A stretch of DNA of 64,000 nucleotides from Ottowia beijingensis (lineage in GTDB: Bacteria > Pseudomonadota > Gammaproteobacteria > Burkholderiales > Burkholderiaceae_C), in contig NZ_JACCKX010000001.1 in the NCBI RefSeq assembly GCF_013423955.1, positions 1,426,001 to 1,490,000 of the forward strand, given 5' to 3'. The notes beneath the pieces were generated by a model. It was not told the origin of the DNA, made no database searches, and saw only the letters and a list, made by a program, of their open reading frames with translations. Shown one piece after another: positions 37,500-47,291 of this stretch (the first letter of the stretch is position 1; each line of letters starts with the position of its first letter). The position numbers and the translations under genes were made by a program.

Positions 37500-39333
37500 A
37501 TGGCCCGCATCGAAAATCACAAATACAGCATCGAGGAAGCCTTCAGGGAATGCTTCTACATCGTCCCGGACTACCAGCGCGAGTACGTCTGGACGGACAA
37601 GGAAGTGCATCAGCTGTTGGAGGACATCGGCGAACAGATCGATGTGGGCACCACGCGCGAATACTTCATTGGTACCGTGCTGGTGTCGCCGACCGACCAG
37701 AAGAACCATTACGAGGTGATCGACGGCCAGCAGCGCCTGACCACCTTCTTCCTGCTGCTGTGCGCGCTGAAGCATCTGTTTCAGGGCGAGCCGCAGCGGC
37801 AGATGATTTCCGGGCTGATCTCAACCAGCTATGTGGACAGTGACGGCGAGGTGCGCACCAACCTGAAGCTGGAGCCGCGCTACGAAAGCGCGGGCGAAGT
37901 GATGGCCAAGCTGGTAGAGCTGGACGCCGACCCGCAGGCCGTGCGCGCAGGCATTCAGGCAGCTGGGATCGCCAGCTTCGGCTCCCTGGAAAATCTGGTC
38001 AACGCCTACAGCACGCTATATCGCTACCTGAAGGACAACTACGACGATGCGCCCAAACTGAAGAAGTATTGGGGCTATCTGGCCAATAACGTGGTGTTCA
38101 TCCAGATATCCACCGACGTCAGCAGCGCGCTGAAGATTTTCGAGACCATCAACGAGCGCGGCGTGGGCCTGAACCCGATGGACTTGCTCAAGAACCTGCT
38201 GTTCACGCAGGTCAAGCAAGCGCAGTTCACCCAGCTCAAGGACGAGTGGAAGAAGATCACCAAGCCGCTGGAGAAGGAGAAGGAAAAGCCGCTGCGCTTC
38301 CTGCGCTACTTCCTGATGGCCAACTACGTCATCAAGAACGAGCGCGGCGACTCAGTCGTGCGCGAGGACGAAATCTACGACTGGTTCGTCGCCAAGGACA
38401 ACGCGGCGCTGTGCGATTACGCAGGCAAGCCCTTCGAGTTCGTGCGCAAAGTGATCCGCAACGTCGAGCACTACCTGGCCTTTGCCAACGGGCTTGGCAA
38501 CGATGGCAAGCCGAGTCTGGCAATGGACAGCCTCAAGCGGCTGGCAGGCGGCGCGTTCAGTTTGCACTTCGTCCTGCTGCTGGCAGCGGCGAATTTCCCA
38601 AGCCGCTGTTCGACCATTTCGTGGCGCAGCTGGAGAGCTTCCTTTTCTATTACATCTTCACCAAGACACCGACCAAGGATCTGGAACGCAGCTTCTCTCA
38701 GTGGGCCGACGAGCTGCGCGTGATTGCCGAGACCAGCGATCCGGTGAAACAAAGGTGCAGCTCAACGCGTTCATTGCCGAGCGCTTTGAGAAGAACATGG
38801 CGGGCAAATCACAGGAGCTGGCCGACGCCCTCAAGCGCTTCACGCTGTACTCGATGCAGCAGTACCGCACGCGCTACCTGCTGGCGCGACTGACGCAGCA
38901 CGTCGACATGGCCTTCAGCGGGCTGAAGGTGCCGGGCAGCCTAGAGCCGTTCACCAATCTGGAAATCGAGCACATCCTGCCCGACAACCCGAAGGCGGAG
39001 CTGCGTGCCACGTGGGCAGCAGAGAACCCGAATGCGGTCTACGACGACTACAAGAACCGGCTGGGCAACCTGACCTTGCTGGAGAAGCCCATCAACATCG
39101 TCGCGGGCAATGACTTCTACACGGCCAAGCAAGTCGAGTACGGCAAGAGCGGCAACTACTTGACGCGCAGTCTGGTGGCGCTGACCGAGGTCGGACAGAA
39201 CACATCGATTTCCCGGATCAACGCCAAGCTGGAGGCTTTTCCTGCGTGGAATGCCGCGTCCATCGAGAAGCGCCACGCGCTGCTCATCGCGCTGGCGCAG
39301 GAAGTCTGGAAGACGACGCCAATTGACGTCTGA
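37500..39333 (+). CDS. GmrSD-like DUF262-DUF1524 nuclease (two frameshifts)
   Basis: About 611 residues after restoring bases near 38595 and 38750. The DUF262 part has YIVPDYQREYVW and the ParB-like nucleotidase motif EVIDGQQRLTTFF. The DUF1524 part has LEIEHILPDNP and NRLGNLTLLEKPIN, the His-Asn elements of an HNH-like nuclease. Fused proteins of this kind (GmrSD, BrxU, SspE) cut modified phage DNA with NTP help. A second copy existed: 104 bases of it survive at 15199-15302. It follows the helicase by 52 bases. It would catch phages whose base modification blocks the other systems. Confidence 0.86.
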
Positions 39334-39569
39334 TGATGGGGTCTATCGATATGAGTAATGCATCAGCACCTGCGCCGATGTGCGATGACTGCAAGGCCTT
39401 GATTGGCGCGTCGAGAAGCACGAAGCCTCATGCAAATCTCGAGTACAAGGACGGCAGAAAGGTCTCGTCGATGATGGGCGCTGCCGATGAGGCGTACTAC
39501 CGCTGCAAAGTGTGCGGCCACGAATGGCTGCACGAGACCGGATCTTGCGGCATGGGTTGGGTTGCATAG
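39333..39569 (+). CDS. Small zinc-ribbon-like protein
   Basis: Up to 78 residues with MCDDCKAL and YRCKVCGHEWLHET, two CxxC pairs that can hold one zinc. ATG 39333 overlaps the stop of the preceding gene (TGATG) and ATG 39351 is an alternative. I do not know the function; it may assist the DUF262-DUF1524 or DUF4917 protein beside it. Confidence 0.55.
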   Translation: MMGSIDMSNASAPAPMCDDCKALIGASRSTKPHANLEYKDGRKVSSMMGAADEAYYRCKVCGHEWLHETGSCGMGWVA

Positions 39570-39621
39570 CTGTGGCGGCTCGCATGGCGAGATCAACCCA
39601 CAATGACGTCCCGTGAAGATT

Positions 39622-40634
39622 ATGGACAGAATCGATATTGGCACCTGGGCAAACATCAGCGCTGAAGATTGGAGTTCCTCCTTCTGGGCAACGGCGCCAG
39701 TATCGCCATCCACAAGGAGTTCGCATACCCAACACTCCATGGCATCGCTGATGCAAAAGGACTGCTCGCCACCACTGCCCCAATATTCGCCAAGCTCGGG
39801 ACAACCGATTTCGAGCATGTTCTGCTCGCGTGCTGGTATGCCGAGCACGTCAACGGGGCATTGGGGACGCCGTCGGCCGCCATCTCCGCAGCCTATGAGG
39901 AGGTCCGTACAGCACTGATCGAAGCTGTGCACAGTGTGCATCCGGTGCATGCCGATGTTGCCGCCGACCTGCAACTGGTCGGTGCGTTTGCGAGCGCGTT
40001 TCCCACTGTCGTCAGCCTGAACTACGACCTCACCTTGTACTGGGCCATGCTGCTGTTCAACGCGGCGAACGGGAGTTGGTTCAAGGACGCATTCCACGAC
40101 GGGGAGTTCCAGACGGATTGGGAATATCTGCGGCGACCCTATGGGCACGCTGCAGGAGCAACATTGGTTTTCTACCCTCACGGCAGTCTTGCGGTTGCTC
40201 GTGACTACCTTGGTGATGAGACAAAGCTTTCTGTAGGCGCGGGAGGCGCAGGTGACTTGCTTGGCACCATAACCCGGATGTGGGCATCCGGGCACTATGT
40301 GCCCGTGTTTGTTAGCGAGGGAACCAGTCATCAGAAGGTCGCTGCGATTCGCCGAAGTCACTACCTGACGAACGTATATGAAGAGGTGCTGCCCGCCCTT
40401 GGAGAGAGCCTGGTCGTATATGGCTGGAGCTTTGACGAGCGAGACCAACACGTGCTCGACGCCATCGCATCGAGTCCGCCAAAGCGAATGGCCGTCTCGG
40501 TTTTCACTGGTCAGCCAGATGGAGATCAGCAGGCGTTCTGCCACCAAGTGCTTAAGGCTGCTGGCCGGTCCTTGCCTGACACAGAAGTGATGTTCTTCGA
40601 TTCGCGAAGCCCTGGATGCTGGAACAATCCATGA
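39622..40634 (+). CDS. DUF4917 family protein, SIR2-like (frameshifted)
   Basis: About 337 residues if a C near 39680 is restored, which joins MDRIDIGTWANISAEDWSS to LLLGNGASIAIHKEFAYP. The family features are LLLGNGASIA, LGTTDFEHVL, VVSLNYDLTLYW, FYPHGSLAVA, FVSEGTSHQK and LVVYGWSFDERDQH. The GNG, NYD and HG positions match the SIR2-like NAD-binding fold. Several SIR2-like defence proteins deplete NAD during infection, so it may be the killing arm of the locus; DUF4917 itself has no proven activity that I know. It is the last plus-strand gene before the prophage. Confidence 0.78.
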
Positions 40635-40648
40635 TGCGGTGCTGAACC

Positions 40649-41149
40649 CTACTGCTCGCTGGCAACCTTCATCTCCCTGACCCACGTTTGCAACGCCCTT
40701 AGCTGCTCGGCGTTCTCGTGGCAGGTCTGGTAGTTGGCGGCACCGGTTCCGGCGACGGCAGAGAGCGCAAGGCCTGCGGCGGCCGCATCAGCATCTCGGG
40801 CGGGCTCGGGCAGTTCACCGGCGGCGGCAGCGTCGTGCAGGCGCACAAAGCCACGGTTGATAGTGCAAGCAGCATCGGCTTGAACGGGCACATAGACGGG
40901 AACCTCCTTGATGATGGTGTCGCCCTTCTCGCGGACGACGCGGACGCGGTCGACGTACTGGGTGACGACCTTGACGGTGGCTTGCGCCTGCCGCTCGCGG
41001 ATGGCTGCGGTCTGTAGGGCTTGTTGCTGGACGGCGGCATCCCATTGCGCTTGAACGTGGCTTGCGCCCTTGATCCAGCCGAAGCCGACCAGGGCGACGC
41101 CGAGCACCGCGAGGGCCAGCAGCCGGTACGGCCATGGAATCACACTCAC
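40649..41149 (-). CDS. Rz-like i-spanin
   Basis: A 166-residue protein from GTG 41149, which overlaps the endolysin stop (GTGA). One N-terminal membrane segment, YRLLALAVLGVALVGFGW, is followed by an alanine/glutamine-rich helix with a coiled-coil look and a C-terminal helix with one Cys. Inner-membrane spanins with an outer-membrane partner break the outer membrane at lysis. No separate Rz1 gene was found with certainty, though the embedded frame 40699-41040 carries cysteine and proline-rich text. The gene ends the lysis cassette. Confidence 0.7.
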   Translation of the reverse strand: MSVIPWPYRLLALAVLGVALVGFGWIKGASHVQAQWDAAVQQQALQTAAIRERQAQATVKVVTQYVDRVRVVREKGDTIIKEVPVYVPVQADAACTINRGFVRLHDAAAAGELPEPARDADAAAAGLALSAVAGTGAANYQTCHENAEQLRALQTWVREMKVASEQ

Positions 41150-41654
41150 GATGCCTCCCCGATGCACTGCCGGTACTCGGCCTCGCGCCGTGTGGCCAAC
41201 CCGCCGCACAGGCGCGCATTGGCGGGCAGCGCGCAGTCCTTACCCTGGAAGAAGCGCCAGCGCAGCAGCTCGGCACAGGCCCCGGCGTAGTCCCCGGTGT
41301 TGAGTTTTCTGACCAGTGTGGATTGGCAGAACGCGCGGCTGCCGACGTTGTAGGAAAAGCTCACCAGCGCGTCGTACTCGTGCTGGGCCAGGGGCACAGT
41401 CACGCATTGCTTGAGCGCCCCTCGAATTGCTGTACGTCGGTAAGTGCCCGAGCCAGCGCCTTTGGCGGCGTGGTGGTGTCGCCCAGCTTCACCCCGGTGG
41501 TGGTGCCGAAACCAATGGTCGGCACATCGCCCTTGACCGGGATCACTGCGCGATCGGTGTAGCCCTCGTGCAGCACGATGCCGACCAGGGCGGCGGCGGA
41601 CAGCGTCAGTCCGGCCACCGTCCTGCGCATCACGGGTGATGGTGTCCGGGTCAT
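41146..41654 (-). CDS. Phage endolysin, GH24 lysozyme with N-terminal signal-anchor (frameshifted)
   Basis: About 169 residues after restoring a G near 41417 (FEG then ALKQCVTVPLAQHEYDALVS). The N-terminus VAGLTLSAAALVGIVLHEGY is a weakly hydrophobic signal-arrest-release segment. The catalytic triad fits HEGYTDRA (Glu, Asp) and TIGFGTT (Thr). The remainder, FSYNVGSRAF and STLVRKLNTGDYAGACAELL, is typical of R21-type lysozymes. It starts on the holin stop (ATGA). Confidence 0.83.
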
Positions 41655-41878
41655 CGGTGCATCTCCGGCTGCGCCACGATGCGAGCAACGGTTGCGCCGA
41701 TGCTGGCGGCAAAGGCCAGCAGCACAAACGCACCGCGCGGCAGTACATCCCCGAACAGCGGCACCACCACCTCCGCCGCTGTGAAGGCAGCGGCCAGCAG
41801 CGAGAAGCGGATACTCCAGGCACGTCGCAACACGCGCCGCCAGTCGTCCAAAAGGCAGATCTTCGGCTTGGCGGTCAT
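41651..41878 (-). CDS. Holin-like membrane protein
   Basis: A 75-residue protein with two membrane segments, SLLAAAFTAAEVVVPLFG and GAFVLLAFAASIGATVARIV, and charged ends. It overlaps the endolysin start and the preceding gene's stop by four bases each. Size, topology and place fit a phage holin that sets lysis timing. Confidence 0.7.
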   Translation of the reverse strand: MTAKPKICLLDDWRRVLRRAWSIRFSLLAAAFTAAEVVVPLFGDVLPRGAFVLLAFAASIGATVARIVAQPEMHR

Positions 41879-42180
41879 TGCACGCCTCCCATCAGCTTCA
41901 ACTTTATGGCGGCCCCCACCAGCAGCGCGGCCAGGATGCCGGTGGTCACGACCTTGATGGTGGTCTGCCACGCCGTGCGGCGGGCATCGCGCCACGCTTC
42001 CAGCAGATCGCGCAGTTCGCGGATGTCCTTCGCCGCACTGCCGTTCTCCAGCCCGAGATGGGCAAGGCAACGCTCGGCTCCGCGTTCGGCGGCACGGTCG
42101 AGCAGTTCGTCGAAGTCCTCGCGGCGCAACAGGAGCATGTTTTCCACGAGGGCGGCGGGTTGGTGTTCGGGTTCGGTCAT
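41875..42180 (-). CDS. DUF6127-like phage membrane protein
   Basis: A 101-residue protein with an N-terminal acidic helix (LLLRREDFDELLDRAAERG) and one C-terminal membrane segment, TTGILAALLVGAAIKLKLM. It is the first gene of the lysis cassette. The family name is recalled from similar cassettes; the role is unknown. Confidence 0.55.
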   Translation of the reverse strand: MTEPEHQPAALVENMLLLRREDFDELLDRAAERGAERCLAHLGLENGSAAKDIRELRDLLEAWRDARRTAWQTTIKVVTTGILAALLVGAAIKLKLMGGVQ

Positions 42181-42201
42181 TGCAGGTCTCCAGAAATGCG
42201 A

Positions 42202-42235
42202 AACCCGCCTGATGCACGTGGCACCAAGGCGGGTT
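42202..42235 (-). terminator. Terminator-like hairpin between tail and lysis genes
   Basis: AACCCGCCT (42202-42210) pairs with AGGCGGGTT (42227-42235). On the minus strand the stem is followed by TTTCGCATTT. The weak U-tract suggests partial termination, limiting lysis gene transcription. Confidence 0.5.
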
Positions 42236-42259
42236 CAGGGGTGATCAGGAAGATAGGTT

Positions 42260-44500
42260 TCAGATTTCGATGATTTCCAGCGTCAAGCTGGGTGCGCCGC
42301 CTTCGATGACGTCATCACGCACGAACACCTTCTGGCCGATGGCAGCGCTGCCGCGTGCGTGGATCAAGCCGCCGCCGGGCAAGGCGACGGTCACGACGCC
42401 GGAGCCGACGCCCACCACCGTGCCCGCCTGCAATGGCGGATCAGGGATAAGTTGGCGGAACTGCTCGTAGAGGTTATGCATGGCTCTGCACCCCAAGGTC
42501 TGCCAGACCTCCGGCATTCCTGCCTCGACTTGCGTCGAGCGCACGATGCCCAGCCTCGTCACGCTGCCGTCCTGGTACTCGACGAACGCACCCGGCTCGA
42601 TGATTCCCGTCTCGGCCAGCACCGGCAGGCGCAGGGTCACCTCGATCTGTTGCCCGGTATCAGCTAGAACCGAGATGCCCCGCTGGCGCGCCGCAGCGGC
42701 TTCGGTGATCAGCGCATCGACCACCATCGGGGCCAGCACATCCCCGGCAGTCCCAGCCCGACTCACCTGCCCAAGCACACCGACATCCTGGCCGGACACG
42801 AACACGCGGTTGTAGGCGGGCCTCTCCGCCCAGCGCAGCGATTCGCGGGCCACCGCATCGACGGGCAGCACGAAATCTGGCGTGACGGTGTTCCACTCCC
42901 ACGGCGCGACCGGATACCGGTGTCGCACACGGATGCTCTGGTTGGACGCGTGCGGGATCAGGTAACCTCCGGCCGCGCTGGCAATGGCAACCAGGGCTTC
43001 CATCCACGTGCCCTGCTGGGTGAACACCCCGGCAGGGACGTTCCAGTCGGTCAGGCCCCAATCGATGCTCCAGCCCAACGGGATGCCGTTGAGCGTGAGT
43101 ACGTCGTCCATCAACTGCCGCGCCGTGCGCGCCTGCGGTTGCTGGAAGTTCATCACCGGCGCATAGGGCACGGCCAGTACGGCGTTGCGTCCTCTTCCGG
43201 AGATGCGGATGCTCGCGTCGCCGAACACACGCTCGCGGCTGATGCTCTCGGCCAACACGCGAAACGGCTTGCCGTTGACGCTGGCTACCAGTTCGACCGG
43301 GCCGCCGTTGCTTCCGGGGGCGACAAGAGCTTCTGCGGCGGCGGGCAGCAGCGCATCGAAGCCCCACGTCCAGGAGGCGGCATCGAGCGCCAGTGAAAGG
43401 CTGAACACCGGCACCGGCAGACCATCTGGCAGCCGATGCAAGGTCACGTTGTTGATCACGAAATACACCCTCCGAACGGGAACGACCACCGGCTCCCCAT
43501 CGGGAGGTGGCGGGTCGATGTGGTTTTCACAAACGAACAGCAAGTGGCTGTCCGCAGGGGCCAATGCCGCGAACACCAGGTGGGCGCTCGGCGTGTAGCA
43601 AGGTTGTGGCGCGGGCGGCTCTGGGATCACCCAGATGCTGATCCCCGGCGGTGGCGGAGCGGCTTGCCTGTACCGGCCACGCCAACCCCTCGCTGATGGA
43701 CTCGCGCTCTGAAAATCACTCCCTTGGCGCTGGGCGAGCTGCCGCGCGGTTTGCCAAGGGCTCACCCGTCCCGCGCGCTTGGTGCGGTCGCCGTCTTGAT
43801 GACGAAACCCCGTCACATCGCGCAGGCGGGACGCGTTCTGAAACAAGCTCAGTCGAGCCAATTCGAGATACGTGCCATCCTGATGCGCGAACCACGTCAA
43901 GTCGTGGAAGCGCCGAGCCTGTTGCTGGCCGGTGCGATGCTGCGCAGGCAGCGAGGCCAAGACCGGGGGTAACTGATGGTCGACGCCTTGAGGCACGGCA
44001 ATCATGCGCCGCCAGAACGTCTTCCAGCCTGCGGGCGTTGCAGCCGCATCCTGCTGGCCCTGCTTCGCGCCGTCCTCCGTCTGCTTAGCCACCTGCCAGA
44101 GGTGCGAAGTCCGACCCACCGTGGGACGCTGCGTGTGCGACGCGTACCTGACCTCTCCGGTGAACACCACGCCGGGCAGGCTTGCGCCAGCGCCAGCCCC
44201 CACGTTCAAGGGCACGCTCGGGCGCAAGACCAGTGACTGCACCGTCAGGCCCGGCAGTTGGGCCAACAACTCTGCCCGGGCCGGTGGGATGAACTTGATC
44301 GTGACGACCGGCAGCGGCAGCGTGGCCCGCACCGTCACATCGTCGCGCGGGGCGATGTAGTTGGCTCCGAACACCAAATTGGCGTCGGTGGCAGCGGGTT
44401 GATCGAAGAGCAGATCTACCAAGGGCGGACCGACCACCACGGTGACGGCGGGCGCGGGCAACGTGGCGACCAAGGTCACCTCGTTGGTCACGGCAGGCAC
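42260..44500 (-). CDS. Phage tail hub/baseplate-like protein
   Basis: A 746-residue protein from GTG 44500. The first part has repeated beta units (DDVTVRATLPLPVVTI) and a long polar linker; the second half has INNVTLHRLPDGLPVPVFS and the pattern ARQLMDDVLTLNGIPLGW, IDWGLTDWNVPAGVFT, seen in tail-tip proteins with a gpD/gp27-like hub. The C-terminus has an OB-like part, GTVVGVGSGVVTVALPGGG. It is the last structural gene of the tail module. The exact family is uncertain. Confidence 0.6.
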   Translation of the reverse strand: MPAVTNEVTLVATLPAPAVTVVVGPPLVDLLFDQPAATDANLVFGANYIAPRDDVTVRATLPLPVVTIKFIPPARAELLAQLPGLTVQSLVLRPSVPLNVGAGAGASLPGVVFTGEVRYASHTQRPTVGRTSHLWQVAKQTEDGAKQGQQDAAATPAGWKTFWRRMIAVPQGVDHQLPPVLASLPAQHRTGQQQARRFHDLTWFAHQDGTYLELARLSLFQNASRLRDVTGFRHQDGDRTKRAGRVSPWQTARQLAQRQGSDFQSASPSARGWRGRYRQAAPPPPGISIWVIPEPPAPQPCYTPSAHLVFAALAPADSHLLFVCENHIDPPPPDGEPVVVPVRRVYFVINNVTLHRLPDGLPVPVFSLSLALDAASWTWGFDALLPAAAEALVAPGSNGGPVELVASVNGKPFRVLAESISRERVFGDASIRISGRGRNAVLAVPYAPVMNFQQPQARTARQLMDDVLTLNGIPLGWSIDWGLTDWNVPAGVFTQQGTWMEALVAIASAAGGYLIPHASNQSIRVRHRYPVAPWEWNTVTPDFVLPVDAVARESLRWAERPAYNRVFVSGQDVGVLGQVSRAGTAGDVLAPMVVDALITEAAAARQRGISVLADTGQQIEVTLRLPVLAETGIIEPGAFVEYQDGSVTRLGIVRSTQVEAGMPEVWQTLGCRAMHNLYEQFRQLIPDPPLQAGTVVGVGSGVVTVALPGGGLIHARGSAAIGQKVFVRDDVIEGGAPSLTLEIIEI

Positions 44501-44503
44501 GGC

Positions 44504-44898
44504 TTACCCCAGGATGGCCGACACCATCCGGGCGTCACCGCCCAGATAGAGTTGGGTAGCGGCCAGTTTCACATCGCCATCGCCGTCGGTACCGCTGCAA
44601 TCCAGATCCAAAGCCGTGACTTCGTTGCCGTTGACCAGCCGCGCCCACGTGGCGACGCCGGTGCTGGTGATCAAGCCGTCCTCCTGTTGCGTCAGGGTGA
44701 GGAGTCCCCCGCAATCGTGCCTGCGGGCTTGGTGAGCCTGATCTCGACCAGCATCGCGCTCGCGGGCGTCGTCGCCGGGGTGGCGGGACGCGTACCGCCG
44801 TAAATGCGCAGGCGCGCCGGGTTGTTGCCTGCGTCGAGGAAGGCCAAGGTGCCTGCCAGCCGCGCCTCGTTGTGTTCGACAGTGATGGCAACGGTCAC
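44504..44898 (-). CDS. Phage tail protein of unknown role (frameshifted)
   Basis: About 131 residues after adding a C near 44705: MTVAITVEHNEARLAGTLAF to TIAGDS joins LTLTQQEDGLITSTGVATWA. It is all-beta in appearance and ends GGDARMVSAILG. It overlaps the preceding gene by four bases and lies three bases before the hub gene. Position suggests a tail-tip component. Confidence 0.55.
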
Positions 44899-45977
44899 GG
44901 CATCATCTCCGGGCGTAGGTTGTCCGCGATCACGGCGCGGTACATCTGCTTGTGGTCGTAGCTCACCACGGTGTATCGCTGCGCCGGGTCCAGCAGTTCG
45001 AATCGGTAGTTACCTCCGATGCCTGACCAGGTCTCGGCGACCAGGACGCGGGTGTTCTCGCTGATGAGCTGCACCCTCCGCACCAGCGGTTGGTCGGGTT
45101 GTCCCTTCTCCTTGACCGTTCCGACGATGAATCCGTGGCCGCTGAAGTGGATGTTCTTGCGACCGTTCGGAATTGGATGGAACTGCCAGTCGTAGCCACC
45201 ACCTCGGTTCCACAGATTGCTCGACGGGCTGTTGAGACGCGACAAGTCGACCTGGGCATTGACGCCGATGTTGGCGGCGGGATTGGGCGGCACCGAGGTC
45301 GAGCCCCGGCCAGGGGCAGGAGATCGTCGTCGGCGTTCACGCCCACCGTCGTCGGAAAAGCGGGCAAGCCAGACGGGGTGTCGCCTGCGATAGCGTGGAC
45401 CCGTGCCGTGGCTCCGTACAAGAAGACGCCAGGAATCAGCTTGCCCCGGTAGGCGGCATCGCCAACCTGGAACATCAGCACGCCATCCGCTTTGAACTGG
45501 ATCAACCGCGCCCAGGGCACGCCGTTGGCATCAAGGCACCGACGATGACCTCGCAGCGCAGGGTCAACCGCTGGCCGACGTTGAAGGTCGGAGCCACGTC
45601 GGCCAACCCAGCGATAGGCCTCGCCCCATCATTGACCCCGCCCGTCACCGCAGCCCCGTCACCGAAACCACTGTTCCAGCGGGAAACACTCCACCCCCGT
45701 CGAGGTGTGCGAACCGGTAGCCCTCGGAACCATTGCCGGTCGTCATCCACAGCCCGATGTGCTTGCGGGCGCTTGGGTCGGTCAGCAACTCGACGTCGGC
45801 CTCGAACCAGAAATCGCCGTGGGCGGTTTCATTGAAGCGCAGGATGGACTGGCTGTTGGGAGCCGAAATGTCGATGGATTGCTGCGCACTGTTGTGCGTC
45901 GCGGACATTCCGCCCAGGACTGCGGTGTAGCCGGTGGCAGGCGCAGTGGCGAAGGACTCGCTCAGCGGGTAGCTCAT
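44895..45977 (-). CDS. Phage tail-associated protein (three frameshifts)
   Basis: About 361 residues with bases restored near 45650, 45533 and 45318. The N-terminus starts MSYPLSESFATAPATGYTAV, then a beta-sandwich-like part (DFWFEADVELLTD, YRFAHLDGGG); the C-terminus has VRRVQLISENTRVLVAETWS and QRYTVVSYDH. The repeated strand-rich design fits a tail-tip or receptor-side protein. I do not recognise the family. Confidence 0.5.
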
Positions 45978-45980
45978 CGC

Positions 45981-47245
45981 TTACCTCCAAGGCCCGGTGA
46001 TGTCGAATGCGATCTGCGCGCCTTCGGTTTCCGAGCTGTATTGCGTCCTGACCAACAGGAACCTTCTGCCTTCCTGACCGACGACGTTGTCGACGATGGT
46101 CTGGTCGCTGTACGGACGATCCTGGGGCATCCACAGCATTCCAGGCAGGATGCCGCGCATGTGGCCATCCTCCTGCCGCACGTAGGTGGGCAGCAGCCAC
46201 AAGCTGTAGTCGGCTCCATTCGGGAACGGTGTCGGGCCCCGGCCGCAGATCTGCTGGCCGTTGTTCGTGTTCAGGGACGTGAGCCCAAACCGCACCGGGT
46301 TGCCGAGTTGGGTGTGGTTGCGCAGCAGCACCTTGCCCGTGAAGTCCAGGGACGAGACCAACCCGTAGCCGCTGAACTGGCCGGGATAGCTCCAGTAGTT
46401 GCTCATCCCCGAGTAGTTGTCATCGGCAGCCAGCACCGTGGCGTAGTTGTCACCCGGCTTGAAGCTGATGAGGTCCCCGAAGCAGTAGCTGTTGCGGCCA
46501 TACCAGCCGTAGCCCGCCGCGTTGGTGCAGAAGAGGAAGAACAGGCGGTCGTCACCGATCAGCACCCAGTTGCGCCCACCGCCGCCGCTGTCGCCATTGC
46601 TCTCGTACTGGGGGCCGCGCGCGTGGAACCACTTGTACCAACCCCACTGGCTGGCGGTGACCTGCTTCCAGTTCTGCGTCGGGTTGTTCGGGTCATAGGG
46701 GCCTGCGCGCCGACGATGGTGTCGATGTCCGACAGGTCTTCGACGATGCCGACGTTGGCCCACTTGGCCCAACTCGTCGTGTAGTTGGGCGTCTTGAGGC
46801 TGTTGTCGATCAGCAGCAGGTTCTGCGGTGACTGCGGGTTCTTGCTGCGGTAGGCAGCCTTGTGAGTAGCCGAGAACGGCTTGTCCCACCCCAGCGGGGC
46901 GACCTTGGCCGAGAGACTCGTCACCGTCGTGGCAGGCGAGACGGGCGTGCCGGTCACCGCGTAGGTGAACGTGGTCATCGTCGCCGTCAGCACGCGGAAC
47001 TGTCCGTTGTACTCGGGCTGCTCAGCGCCAGCGATCTCGACCACCTGAAATGGCCGATAGGCGTGGCCCGAGGAAATGGTCGCCGTGGCGATGCCGTCGG
47101 CAAAGGTCAACGTATCGATGGCCTTCAAGGCGAAGCCATTGATCAGGCACGCATCGAGCATCGTCACCAGATCGCCCCAGTTGTTGGCGATCTGGGGCGC
47201 GCCGGTCATGCCGCTGCTGAAGTATTTGACGGTCAGGTCGGTCAT
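45981..47245 (-). CDS. Phage tail-associated protein (one frameshift)
   Basis: About 421 residues with a C restored near 46706, which joins IVGAQ to PYDPNNPTQNWKQVTASQWG. The sequence is rich in Trp, Tyr and Gly, with an N-terminal MTDLTVKYFSSGMTGAPQI and a segment GHAYRPFQVVEIAGAEQ. It lies between two other tail proteins with gaps of three and 46 bases and may contact the host surface. Confidence 0.5.
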
Positions 47246-47291
47246 AGGAATTCCTGCGAGAAGGGTTCAAAGATCAGGGGCACCCACACCA

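Noticed and set aside
25155..40634. BREX system
   Set aside because: No PglZ, BrxC or BrxL gene is present; the WYL regulator and methylase alone do not define BREX.
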